From positions 682,001-746,000 of the forward strand of contig CBDDGV010000004.1 of assembly GCA_965228005.1 (NCBI GenBank): a DNA stretch of 64,000 nucleotides. The letters are read 5' to 3'. Source of the DNA: JBCCXZ01 sp965228005 (lineage in GTDB: Bacteria; Planctomycetota; Planctomycetia; Pirellulales; Lacipirellulaceae). The notes under the pieces were generated by a model. That model was not told where the DNA came from and did no database searches. It saw only the letters and a list, made by a program, of their open reading frames with translations. Each line of letters starts with the position of its first letter. Within the stretch, counting starts at the first letter, position 1. Position numbers and translations under genes: made by a program. Of this stretch, positions 9,069-18,400 are shown in pieces.

Positions 9069-9307
9069 TAGCATTCCGGCAAGAGCCGAGCGGATTAAAA
9101 CCAATGAGAAGTGTGATTATTCGCCCGATCGAACCTGAGCTACTGCCGCCGATTGTTGCGTTTTGATAGGGTTTTACAAGCACGGGTCGGCCGGTGAGGT
9201 GGAGCAGCACGAGTGCTCTGGCGGCCGGACCTTCAACCGCCGGATTCTCGCCGAGTCCAGAGTTGGGGGGCTGCCCGGAAGCTCTTGCGACCGAGAGAAC
9301 TGACGCG
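9069..9307. promoter_or_regulatory. Divergent intergenic region between McrBC and the DISARM-like operon
   Basis: These 239 bases separate the starts of two divergent defence operons and must hold at least the promoters of both. The stretch around 9100-9180 is AT-richer than its surroundings (for example CCAATGAGAAGTGTGATTATT), as expected for promoters. I see no clear -35/-10 pair, operator palindrome or regulator gene. An in-frame extension of the plus-strand gene back to 9194 exists, but its sequence is not family-like. Confidence 0.4.
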
Positions 9308-12300
9308 ATGGAGAGCACAGCTGAGGAAACCCGGTTCCCCGAAGTTGGGCAGGCCGTGCATGTCAGAAACCGCCTCGCGACCGTTCGTGCCGTGGAGTCA
9401 TACGACTCCCGTGGCTCGCAGGGTCGGATGCACATTGTTGAGGTGGAATACCTCGACGACTGCCGCCACCCGGAGTCCGAGCAATTGTTGTGGGAAGTGG
9501 AGTCGACCGCGAGGGTGCTCGGTTCGACTTCATTGCCTGGCGTCGATGCCAATCAGCCCGACAGCCCGATTGCCCTACAGTCGTTCATCAACGCCCACCG
9601 TTGGACGCGTCTGAATCGGTTGCGGGCCACGAGGGATATACGCGACGAGCCGATTCTGGGCGTGTGGAACTCCGCGGTCCAGGTGCACCCCTACCAGCTC
9701 GAGCCGGTAATCCGTGCCCTCTCCATGCCCCGTGTGAGCCTGCTTCTTGCCGACGGCGTGGGGCTTGGCAAGACGATTCAAGCTGGTTTGGTGTTAGAGG
9801 AGCTCCTCCTCCGACGCCGCATCCGCCGTGTGCTCGTGCTCTGCCCGGCTGTGCTGCAGCGGCAGTGGCAGATCGAGCTGCGGAGAAAATTCAATCTGGG
9901 GTTTGAGGTGGTCGACTCGGATTCGACCTTCCAGCTCCGCCGCAGGATGGGGATCGACACGAACCCGTGGAAGGCCTATCCGCGGATCATCACCTCGATG
10001 GACTACCTCGTGATGCCGGACGTACTGCAGCAGTTCCTGCGGGCGTCACAGGTGGGCGGTGAAAAAGGCAACGGGCAGATCCTAGCCCACGCCCCCTGGG
10101 ATCTCCTGATCGTGGACGAGTGCCACCACTTCGCACCGACAAGCGGGAGCCGGGCCAGTCAACGCACCCGCATGCTCCGAGAGATCCGCTTCTTGTTCGA
10201 GCACCGCTTGTTCGCCTCCGCCACACCCCACAACGGCAAAACGGTGAGCTTCACTGGGCTCCTGGAACTGCTCGACCCGGTCCGTTTCCAGATGCACTAC
10301 GAATTGGACGAGAAGACGCGGAGCGGCCTGCAAGATGTGCGGGTGCGGCGTCTCAAGGACGACATCAACGCCCACTCCCTCTTCAAGCCGTTCGCGGAGC
10401 AGCACGAGCCGAAATCGCTTGAAGTGGAACTTTCTCCCGCGGAGGTCGAGCTGTATGCAGCTCTCCGCGACTACCGCACCCAGGGCGAGGCGGCCCTCAA
10501 GGAGTTGGGCCGCAAGGAACGCTGGCTGGGCAAGTTCATCTTTTCAATGCTTACGAAGCGATTGCTCTCGTGCCCGTTCGCGTTTGCCCGGACCTGGTGG
10601 CGTCACGTCGAGCCGGACGAGGAGCTGAACCAGGACGAGAATCTCTTCAAACTAGCGGAGGTATCGGCCCAGCGGGCCGAGGATCAAGTAAAGAGTGACG
10701 AGGAACGCTCCACACTTGAGGACGACGCGGCCCGCTACAGCGGGGCCTGGCTGCGGGGTCGCGAGTCTTCGTTGCAGGAACTTCAGCAGCGGATCGGTGC
10801 TGCCCTGGAAGTCCTGGGTTACGACCGGGACACGGTCCAGGACGAGTCCCAAACTGCTCGCCTCGCCCGGCGGTCGGATTCCAAGACAGAGAAGTTGGTC
10901 GAGTGGGTCCGAGAACACTTCTTCAAAGACGGGCAGCTCCGCGACGACGAGCGTTTGCTCGTCTTTACCGAATACAAGGAAACGCTCTTCTACCTTGAGG
11001 AGCGTTTCAAGCAGCTGGGCTTCGACAAAAACACGCTGCGGCTGCTTTTTGGGGGCATGTCCGCGAGAGAGTTCGAGAGCGTCAAGGGCGACTTTGAGGA
11101 CGCCGCCGCCCCCGTCCGGCTGATGCTGGCGACCGACGCCGCGTCCGAGGGCATCAACATGCAGCAGGAGTGCCGCTGGGTGATCCATTACGACATCCCG
11201 TGGTCGCCCTCGAAACTGCAGCAACGCAACGGCCGCGTGTCGCGTCACGGGCAGATGAGAGACGTCTTCGTCCACTATTTCCGTTCTGACGAAGAAGAAG
11301 ACATGGAGTTCTTGTTCCGGGTGGCCGAGAAGGTTGAGCAGGTTCGTCAGGACCTCGGCAGCGTCGAGAGGATCTTCGAGGCGGCGATCCAGCGGCACTT
11401 TAAAGGGATCAAGACCTCACCGGACGAGGTCGGCCTGCTGGTCGACGAAGAGCTCCAGAGCAGCCGCCAGGAATCCCAGCTCGGCCAGAGTTCGGGGGCG
11501 GACGTCGCGGACCTCAACCGTCGAGCCAGCGAACTGCTGGAAAGCACGGACGAGCGATTGGGGATCTCGCCGCTATCGCTGATCGAGGTCCTCCGGTCGG
11601 CGATAGGTGTCGAAGGCGGCGGTTCCTTAGACGAGGTTGCCTCCAAGCCGGGGTTCTACCGCCTCCGACCGCCGCCGCGGTGGGAGGGGCTAGCGAAGCA
11701 GACGCTCAGCGTGGGTTCTCAGTCGGATCGCATGGAGATCGTGTTTGACGCGTCCCTCGTCGAGCAGGAGAAGAACGGCCGCCGAATCATGCGGCTCGAC
11801 AAGCACCAGTGCTTGATGCGTCTGGGGCACCCGATCATGCGTCAGGCGATGGCGACGCTGTGCCGTCAGCTCCACGACCCAAGGTCCCGCCAACCGATCT
11901 TCCGCTGGACGGTAACCGGCATCGAGGCCAGTGGGTTTGAGGCCCTGCTGGTTTACCACCATACGCTTACCGCGATCAATCAGCTCCGCGAGCCGCTCCA
12001 CGACGAGGTGTCTGCGGCGGTCTTCCGGGTGGAGGGCGATCGGCTCACTCCGGTCGAGCCGGACTTTGAGCACCGCGTGCTCCATTCTCGCCAGTACCCG
12101 ATAGCCTCCGTTGAGCGACGCGAAGATTGGGTCCGGACGCTGCGGGGGCATTGGTACCATCACCGCTCTGAGCTCGAAGAGTTCGACGGCAAGCAAGAAG
12201 AGCTGTGGAAGATCGAGTTCGAAAAGCGAGCAGAACAGTCGCTGAAGGTTGAACTGGACGACGTGAAGTCAAGCTACCAGAGTCGGTTGGCGGAACTAAG

Positions 12301-12607
12301 GGATCGTAGCCGAGACCGGGAGTTGGAGAAGCTGGCCAAGCAGCTCGTCGAAGAGCAACGCGAAGCACTGCAGCGTGCACTCTTCGCCGAGATACAAGAG
12401 GACGTCAGGGAACGGGCCTCGAACATCGAGGAGCAGATCTCCGTGCTCAGGCAGGACGTCGAGCGGACGCGTCTTACCCTGGAGACGGAGCGGGACCGCC
12501 GCATCCAGGAGGTGCTGCCGAACCGGTTCGCGATCCGAGAGGTTCGCGTTTTGCCCCTTGCAGTTGCGTACGTCGTACCCGCGGCCGCGGAGGATCGCCA
12601 GCAATGA
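9308..12607 (+). CDS. SNF2-family helicase, DrmD-like (DISARM-like system)
   Basis: A 1,099-residue Swi2/Snf2 protein starting at ATG 9308 (MESTAEETRF). The first RecA lobe has LLLADGVGLGKTIQAGL (about residue 145) and the DEAH-like box LIVDECHHFA (about 268); the second has LLVFTEYKE, LMLATDAASEGINMQQ and LQQRNGRVSRHGQ (about 605-650). A long C-terminal region ends in a strongly charged coiled coil (about 930-1,070). In class 1 DISARM the first gene is an SNF2 helicase (DrmD) next to an Eco57I-type methylase, exactly the arrangement here: the stop overlaps the next ATG by four bases. It probably remodels or translocates on incoming DNA. Alternative reading: helicase of an uncharacterised restriction system of the same general type. 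Confidence 0.82.
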   Translation: MESTAEETRFPEVGQAVHVRNRLATVRAVESYDSRGSQGRMHIVEVEYLDDCRHPESEQLLWEVESTARVLGSTSLPGVDANQPDSPIALQSFINAHRWTRLNRLRATRDIRDEPILGVWNSAVQVHPYQLEPVIRALSMPRVSLLLADGVGLGKTIQAGLVLEELLLRRRIRRVLVLCPAVLQRQWQIELRRKFNLGFEVVDSDSTFQLRRRMGIDTNPWKAYPRIITSMDYLVMPDVLQQFLRASQVGGEKGNGQILAHAPWDLLIVDECHHFAPTSGSRASQRTRMLREIRFLFEHRLFASATPHNGKTVSFTGLLELLDPVRFQMHYELDEKTRSGLQDVRVRRLKDDINAHSLFKPFAEQHEPKSLEVELSPAEVELYAALRDYRTQGEAALKELGRKERWLGKFIFSMLTKRLLSCPFAFARTWWRHVEPDEELNQDENLFKLAEVSAQRAEDQVKSDEERSTLEDDAARYSGAWLRGRESSLQELQQRIGAALEVLGYDRDTVQDESQTARLARRSDSKTEKLVEWVREHFFKDGQLRDDERLLVFTEYKETLFYLEERFKQLGFDKNTLRLLFGGMSAREFESVKGDFEDAAAPVRLMLATDAASEGINMQQECRWVIHYDIPWSPSKLQQRNGRVSRHGQMRDVFVHYFRSDEEEDMEFLFRVAEKVEQVRQDLGSVERIFEAAIQRHFKGIKTSPDEVGLLVDEELQSSRQESQLGQSSGADVADLNRRASELLESTDERLGISPLSLIEVLRSAIGVEGGGSLDEVASKPGFYRLRPPPRWEGLAKQTLSVGSQSDRMEIVFDASLVEQEKNGRRIMRLDKHQCLMRLGHPIMRQAMATLCRQLHDPRSRQPIFRWTVTGIEASGFEALLVYHHTLTAINQLREPLHDEVSAAVFRVEGDRLTPVEPDFEHRVLHSRQYPIASVERREDWVRTLRGHWYHHRSELEEFDGKQEELWKIEFEKRAEQSLKVELDDVKSSYQSRLAELRDRSRDRELEKLAKQLVEEQREALQRALFAEIQEDVRERASNIEEQISVLRQDVERTRLTLETERDRRIQEVLPNRFAIREVRVLPLAVAYVVPAAAEDRQQ

Positions 12608-15600
12608 GCAGCGACGACACGAGGTTCGCGTGGTGGAGTCGCCTGCGTCACAGCGGGCTCTTGCTCTCACCGGTCGTGCAGATCGAGAAGTACTCGGAAG
12701 ATCCCGAGGAACCGCAGTGGTACCAGCCCGAGAAACTCCGCACGGCCTACAACCGCTTCCTGGCCTCGATCGATCGCAGCCGGGACCGGCCGGAAATTGC
12801 CCAGGCGGATGTCTTGAAGTGGGCAGACGCTCTGCTTGGGAACTATGTCGGGCACGACGGCGAGCGGCTGACGCGTTCGCACAGCATCCCCGAATCGTTG
12901 ACCGCTGTGATCCGGATCGGCAGCCGTACCGAGACGCTTCGGCCGGATCGCGTGCTGTTTGCTGATGACGGGAAGACGCCGCTTCTGTTGGTCAAGGCGG
13001 ATACCTCGCCTCACATCGGTCGCGGCAAGGGACGCACCGAGTACGCTCGGTTCCTGGAGCTCCTGCGAGGCAGCGGGCAACGGCTGGGTCTGCTCACAAA
13101 CGGCCTGCAGTTCCGATTGGTTTACGCCGGTTTGGATTTCGAGTCGTGGTGTGAGTGGGAGAGCGAACGCTGGTTCGAGGACGCTGAGGGCACGGAAGAG
13201 CTTCTGGGGCTCCGCCAGATGCTGTTTCCCAACCAAGCCTTCGATGACAAGGGCGAGGTCGTCGGAGCCGGGCTCCCGGGGCTGTTGACCGCTGTCGAAG
13301 AATCCCGCAAACGACAAGCTGACCTCTCGCAGGTCTTGCGAGAAAACGTTCGCCAAGCGATTGAGCTCCTGCTGGAAGACGTTTCCAACTCGAGCCGTAC
13401 AGAAGACGAGTTGCTAGAGGGTCTATTTGCACCGGAATCTTCTGGCAAGAGGCTAACCGATTCTGAAGCCCACGAAGCTTTATTGCAGGCCACAGTCCGG
13501 GTTGTGATGCGGATGGTGGTCTGCCTGTTTGCTGAGTCACGGGGGTTGCTACCGGTGAACGACCCCATCTATTCGCAGGGCTACGGGGTACGGACGCTGT
13601 ACGAACTGCTGGACGAAACGGTGCGGCACGAGGGTGGACACTTAGGGTTGATGAGCCGCCAGTCGGCATGGGCTCGGTTGATGGCCTTGTACCGGCTCAT
13701 CCACGGCGGCAGCTCGCACGGCGGCTTCCCCTTGCGACCCTATGGCGGTGCCTTATTCCGACCAGGAGAGGTGAACTCTGAAGATGCCGTGTCGCGGGCG
13801 TTGTTCATATTGGAACACAGAGTGAGCGTTAACGACGCAACCATCTACCGCGTGCTCCGTAAGCTGCTCCGTGGCCCGCTGCCGGTGCTGCGTGGTCGCT
13901 CGAAGACCTACGTCGAGGGCCCTGTCGACTACACCGATCTCCGTACCGAGTTCATCGGCCTCATCTACGAAGGGCTGCTTGACTACCGTTTGAAACGGAC
14001 TGACGAAGAGTCCGGGGCCCAGGTCTTCTTGAACATGGGACGGAACCCCGTCCTGCCGCTCTCCGTGCTGGAGAAGATGCTCGAAGAGAAGCCCAAAGAT
14101 GTAAAGGAACTCTTCGATAAGCTGGGGAAAGAGAAGGTATCAGCGTCGGTTTCGTCGGACGAGGAAGAGGAAGAGGATGGAATAGACGATTCCGCGGAAG
14201 AGGAACCGCAAGAGGAATTCTCAGGTACTGATCTAGGAGATGAACAACCCGAAGACGATGGCAAAGACCAGAGCTATGTCAATGCTGTCCACAAGGCTCG
14301 TCAATGGGCTCGTGAAGCCATCGTCAAGACGAAGAGGATCACTGCTCAGAGGAGACGTGAAACCGATACGGAATACGACAAGCGAATAGGGGAAGCAGTT
14401 GAAGAGCTGATCGACCGGGTCGTCGCTCCCGGAGAGTTCTACCTGGTGCGTGCCGGCAACACCCGTAAGGGAACGGGGACGTTCTACACCCGTCCGCAAC
14501 TCGCGGTTCCTACCGTGCACAGGACGCTTCAGCCGCTCTGCTACGATGGGGTCGAAAAGGGCACAATTACGCCAAAGAAACCGGAGCAGATCCTGTCACT
14601 TAAGGTTTGTGACCCGGCGTGCGGCTCGGCCTCGTTCTTGGTCGCAGCACTACACTATCTCACCGACGCTCTGTTCAAATCGCTTTGTCAGCACTGCGGT
14701 CTCGATGACCCCGAGCGTGCTGCACAAGTAACTCTCCCGTTCGGAACGCCTGCAACAGGCAATGATGCAGACAGCACTCTACCGCTTCTTCCGGATGATC
14801 CTGATCGCGGAGATGAATTTGTCGAGCGGATTCAAGCATTACTTCGCCGCCACATAGTCGAACGATGCATCTACGGGGTCGACATTAATCCCTTGGCGGT
14901 AGAGTTTGCCCGTGTCTCGTTATGGGTGGAGACATTAGATCCGGAACTCCCCTTCTCATTCCTGGATCACAAGATAAGGGTCGGTAATGCTCTAGTTGGT
15001 TGTTGGTTGGATCGGTTCGAGCAATACCCGATTAAGGCTTGGGAAAGACGTGGGGGTGACGATCCGAGTAGCACTCAAAAGGGTGAACAAACACTGCGGC
15101 TGGAAACTTGGCTCAAGGGCGACAAACAGGCCAATGGCAGGCGAAGTGGAGATGGCGTGATACGGCAGCTGATGCGGCAATCAATAGCCGACAGTCGTAT
15201 TATGCAATCGAGGCTGTTTGCAGACTCGAAGGACAACGCGTATTCGGTTCTTTCGGACGCAAGACAGGAGTATGAGCAGCTCCATCTTCTTCCGATCACT
15301 GCAGCTCCCGAAGATCGTGAACGTCTCTATGAGCAAGAAGTTCGATCGAGCCCATCCTTTCGGTTGCTGAAGCAGGCAATGGACGAATGGTGTAGTGTGT
15401 GGTTCTGGGGGGCCGATGAGCACACCCTACAGTGTGCACCAGATCCGGCATCTTTTCTTGCCCCGAGTAATCAGAAGTCTGCTTCTGTTAGGCAGATTCG
15501 CGACAGGTACGGCTTCTTCCACTGGGAACTTGAATTTCCGGATGTGTTTACGGCTGATCGCTACGGCTTTGACGCTGTTCTCGGAAACCCTCCATGGGAG

Positions 15601-17664
15601 AATCTCCAGCCTAGCCCCGGCGAATTCTTCTCGGATATCGACCCAACGTTCCGCACATTGGGCCGATTGGAAGCACGCTCCCGAATTCAGCAGCTATTTG
15701 CCGATATCGATGGCTTAGCTGACCAGTGGGCTGCTTACTGTGCGGATTTCAAGTGCCTGTCTAACTTTTTCAAACACTGTGGAGACCCATTTGGTTTTGA
15801 GGCATCATCTCTCACGGGCTTAGGCCGCCAACATCGTTCTGCTATGCAAGACTGGCGTGAGGCCTACGAGCGACAGCGATCACGCCCCGGGGCACAGTAC
15901 CCATTTCGTTACCAGGAAGGTCGCCTCTTTACATATAAGCTGTTCTTGGAGCAGGCTCACTTCCTTCTTCGCGAAGCGGGCCGACTAGGATTCATTATTC
16001 CTTCGGGGCTTTATACAGATGCCTGGTCGCTACCGCTGCGAGAGTTCTACCTTCAGAAGAACTCGTGGGAGTGGCTGTACTGCTTTGAGAATCGCAAGAA
16101 AATATTTGATATTCATGGGAGCTTTAAGTTTGCCGTTGTTATTATCGAGAATTCAGCACCACAAGAAGATGCAGCAAGACCACTTCGCTTGGCTTTCATG
16201 GTAAGGGAATTGCATTTATGGGAGGCATCGGAGCCAGTTGTTGTGAACTTTGACCCAGAGTGGATAGAAGTGTTCTCGCCTCACGGCAAAGCAATTCCAG
16301 AAATTCAATCTGATGAAGACTTTGAGGTATCGAAGGCAATCTATGCTAACGCGTTTCGGCTAGGCGAAGGGCATGATGGAATGGAGCCCACGTTCAGCTT
16401 GGAATTCATGATGAACTCTGATGCCAGGAAGTTCCCGCCAATTGGACGTTGGGAAAGCAATGGATTCCAGCCGACCGTGTTTGGCCATTGGTGCAAAGGT
16501 GAAGAGGTCGCCTTGCCGCTTTACGAGGGTCGAATGATCGATCTTTACCAGGCCAGTGCGAAGGGCTGGGTGAGCGGCAAGGGACGGAGTGCTGAATGGC
16601 GGGATATTCCAGCAGACACAAGAACTGTGGAGCCCCAGTACTTAATGTCACGCGATACCTATAGGAGCTCCGTCGAGCAACCAGACGCCTGGAAGATAGG
16701 CTATATGCGGATAGCATCCGCCACGAACTCACGGACGATGATATGTTGTCCAGTTCGTTCGATGCCATGTGGAGACACCGTGGCGACGCTGCGTTTCCCG
16801 AGCCCTTGCTTGCAATGGAGTCTGTTAGCAGCCGGCCTCTTCTCTTCGTTTACATTTGATTTTGTCACCCGTCAGAGGGTGGGGGGGCTGCATCTCGACT
16901 GGCACATCGTCGCTGAACTCCCATTTCCCCAGAAGTGCAGGGACGGCACTGGGTTCGTTCCAGCGGCGGAGCGTGTGATCAAGAATGTGGCGAGACTTAC
17001 GCTGAATGAGCGTCGGTTTGCTCCCGATTGGGTGGTGCTGCTCGACGAATATGCTGAGCTGTCAGACCAGGAATGGAAGCACTGGTGGGCAATTACTGAA
17101 GCAGACAGAGTGAGGTTGAGAGTAGAAGTAGAGGCACTTGCTGCATCGCTATATGGACTGTCTCCGGTAGAGCTAGATCAGGTTGTTGTCGCAGATCCGA
17201 CGAATCCGAAAGGGTTCTGGCGGATCGACAAGAGGTTGCCTTACGAGCAGCGACTCACAGGGCTGTCATCGAAGGCCTTTTTAGCGTTAAGTGAAGGCAA
17301 GTGGACGGCAGACTCTGCCGAGCAGCTATCCAATGATGAGTTTTTCCTTCTTCTCGGTGTACCCGAGCTTACTAGTATAGAGAACGCTAAGGCAAAGGGG
17401 CACGACAGTCCTTTGATCACCAGGCGTGAAGGATGCCATTCATGGAAGCCAGAGAGCTTTGCTAAAGACGATCCACGGCATGGTTGGACGTGGGAAGATT
17501 GTCGCCGGGACGCGGTCACGCTCCTCGGAAGCGAGGAATCGCTGGAGGAGTATGTGGCCCGAGCTTCAGTCATCAGGGAGGACAACGATGACGACTCTAG
17601 GGGTGACTGTGAGCATGTGCCGGACCCCTCCGCCAGACAAGATCCGCAGCAGCGGATGTTCTGA
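12604..17664 (+). CDS. Eco57I-type N6-adenine DNA methyltransferase, DrmMI-like
   Basis: A 1,686-residue protein translationally coupled to the helicase (ATGA overlap). The N-terminal 250 residues resemble the nuclease-like module of type IIG/PglX enzymes (RPDRVLFADDGKTPLLLVKAD), but the usual acidic residue two before the Lys is Leu, so it may be inactive. A very acidic linker follows at about residues 512-560. The methylase core has motif I VCDPACGSASFL (about 668) and motif IV GNPPW (Asn 995), the signature of amino-group (adenine) methyltransferases. The remaining 650 residues should contain the target-recognition region. In DISARM-like systems methylation marks host DNA. From about 14.1 kb onward GC content falls sharply compared with the first third, pointing to exchange of the methylase/recognition half. 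Confidence 0.85.
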   Translation: MSSDDTRFAWWSRLRHSGLLLSPVVQIEKYSEDPEEPQWYQPEKLRTAYNRFLASIDRSRDRPEIAQADVLKWADALLGNYVGHDGERLTRSHSIPESLTAVIRIGSRTETLRPDRVLFADDGKTPLLLVKADTSPHIGRGKGRTEYARFLELLRGSGQRLGLLTNGLQFRLVYAGLDFESWCEWESERWFEDAEGTEELLGLRQMLFPNQAFDDKGEVVGAGLPGLLTAVEESRKRQADLSQVLRENVRQAIELLLEDVSNSSRTEDELLEGLFAPESSGKRLTDSEAHEALLQATVRVVMRMVVCLFAESRGLLPVNDPIYSQGYGVRTLYELLDETVRHEGGHLGLMSRQSAWARLMALYRLIHGGSSHGGFPLRPYGGALFRPGEVNSEDAVSRALFILEHRVSVNDATIYRVLRKLLRGPLPVLRGRSKTYVEGPVDYTDLRTEFIGLIYEGLLDYRLKRTDEESGAQVFLNMGRNPVLPLSVLEKMLEEKPKDVKELFDKLGKEKVSASVSSDEEEEEDGIDDSAEEEPQEEFSGTDLGDEQPEDDGKDQSYVNAVHKARQWAREAIVKTKRITAQRRRETDTEYDKRIGEAVEELIDRVVAPGEFYLVRAGNTRKGTGTFYTRPQLAVPTVHRTLQPLCYDGVEKGTITPKKPEQILSLKVCDPACGSASFLVAALHYLTDALFKSLCQHCGLDDPERAAQVTLPFGTPATGNDADSTLPLLPDDPDRGDEFVERIQALLRRHIVERCIYGVDINPLAVEFARVSLWVETLDPELPFSFLDHKIRVGNALVGCWLDRFEQYPIKAWERRGGDDPSSTQKGEQTLRLETWLKGDKQANGRRSGDGVIRQLMRQSIADSRIMQSRLFADSKDNAYSVLSDARQEYEQLHLLPITAAPEDRERLYEQEVRSSPSFRLLKQAMDEWCSVWFWGADEHTLQCAPDPASFLAPSNQKSASVRQIRDRYGFFHWELEFPDVFTADRYGFDAVLGNPPWENLQPSPGEFFSDIDPTFRTLGRLEARSRIQQLFADIDGLADQWAAYCADFKCLSNFFKHCGDPFGFEASSLTGLGRQHRSAMQDWREAYERQRSRPGAQYPFRYQEGRLFTYKLFLEQAHFLLREAGRLGFIIPSGLYTDAWSLPLREFYLQKNSWEWLYCFENRKKIFDIHGSFKFAVVIIENSAPQEDAARPLRLAFMVRELHLWEASEPVVVNFDPEWIEVFSPHGKAIPEIQSDEDFEVSKAIYANAFRLGEGHDGMEPTFSLEFMMNSDARKFPPIGRWESNGFQPTVFGHWCKGEEVALPLYEGRMIDLYQASAKGWVSGKGRSAEWRDIPADTRTVEPQYLMSRDTYRSSVEQPDAWKIGYMRIASATNSRTMICCPVRSMPCGDTVATLRFPSPCLQWSLLAAGLFSSFTFDFVTRQRVGGLHLDWHIVAELPFPQKCRDGTGFVPAAERVIKNVARLTLNERRFAPDWVVLLDEYAELSDQEWKHWWAITEADRVRLRVEVEALAASLYGLSPVELDQVVVADPTNPKGFWRIDKRLPYEQRLTGLSSKAFLALSEGKWTADSAEQLSNDEFFLLLGVPELTSIENAKAKGHDSPLITRREGCHSWKPESFAKDDPRHGWTWEDCRRDAVTLLGSEESLEEYVARASVIREDNDDDSRGDCEHVPDPSARQDPQQRMF

Positions 17665-17697
17665 TGCGGACTGGACAGGCATACCTGGAGTATAAGC

Positions 17698-18387
17698 GTG
17701 CAGATAGTGTGGAAAGAACAAGCTACGGCCGTGTCTTGCCGTCTTGAGTGGGAGCGGTTGTGCGACCGGTCGAGTTTGCTGACCGAGAATTCCCTGAAAC
17801 AGGCACTCGCCGAGTATTGGCAATCGTCGTCCACACTGCACGTTATTCCCGAGATGAATCACCCAGATCTTGAAGGAGCAAAACGTGTCGATCTTGTAGG
17901 ATATGGGCCACAGAAGAGAAAAATTCACGTCGTGTGCGAGGCAAAATGGCTGAAGGATACGAGCGGGTTGCGAGATGTACACAGGGAAATTGCCAATGAC
18001 ATGTTGCGGGTAGAGTGCCTCCGCAAGGACATGGCACCTCAGTCCGAGCGGGCTATTGTTGTGGCGGGGTACAATGAGGTCATCCAAAGAGAGCTTTATA
18101 CAAAGCGGAGACGCCTAGGATCCGGAAGCATGATGCCCTGGATCGACGCCCTGCTGCCAACCGATTGCACCGAGGCCTTTAGCAAGATAGACATCGAGAA
18201 GACTAATCCTGCCTTCGAGGGCATGTTCAAGAAAGTCGCATTGGAGATGAAGTCCGGCCAGCTCCCAAAGAGCCTTCATGCCCGCAAAGTCGCGAGCCAC
18301 ACCGTCGACCCAAGAGACGAACAGTCAGTCCGATGTGATATATGGCTGATACGGTCGGTGCCGAAAAGATCTCTCTTCTCGCCATAG
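17698..18387 (+). CDS. Putative PD-(D/E)XK nuclease-like protein
   Basis: A 229-residue protein starting at GTG 17698 (TGGAG about eight bases upstream), 33 bases after the methylase gene and 13 before the big helicase gene, so it is within the operon. Residues 50-90 contain a candidate nuclease core: PEMN, then RVDLVGYG (Asp 65), then the strand KIHVVCEAKWLKD (Glu 81, Lys 83). This spacing fits the restriction-endonuclease-like fold. I know of no DISARM component of this kind; I propose it as an extra effector or an accessory to target choice. GC content is about as low as that of the methylase 3' half (28 of 60 bases G+C at 17881-17940), so both may have arrived together. The family is not recognised. 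Confidence 0.6.
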   Translation: MQIVWKEQATAVSCRLEWERLCDRSSLLTENSLKQALAEYWQSSSTLHVIPEMNHPDLEGAKRVDLVGYGPQKRKIHVVCEAKWLKDTSGLRDVHREIANDMLRVECLRKDMAPQSERAIVVAGYNEVIQRELYTKRRRLGSGSMMPWIDALLPTDCTEAFSKIDIEKTNPAFEGMFKKVALEMKSGQLPKSLHARKVASHTVDPRDEQSVRCDIWLIRSVPKRSLFSP

Positions 18388-18400
18388 CCTGGAGTGCGTG

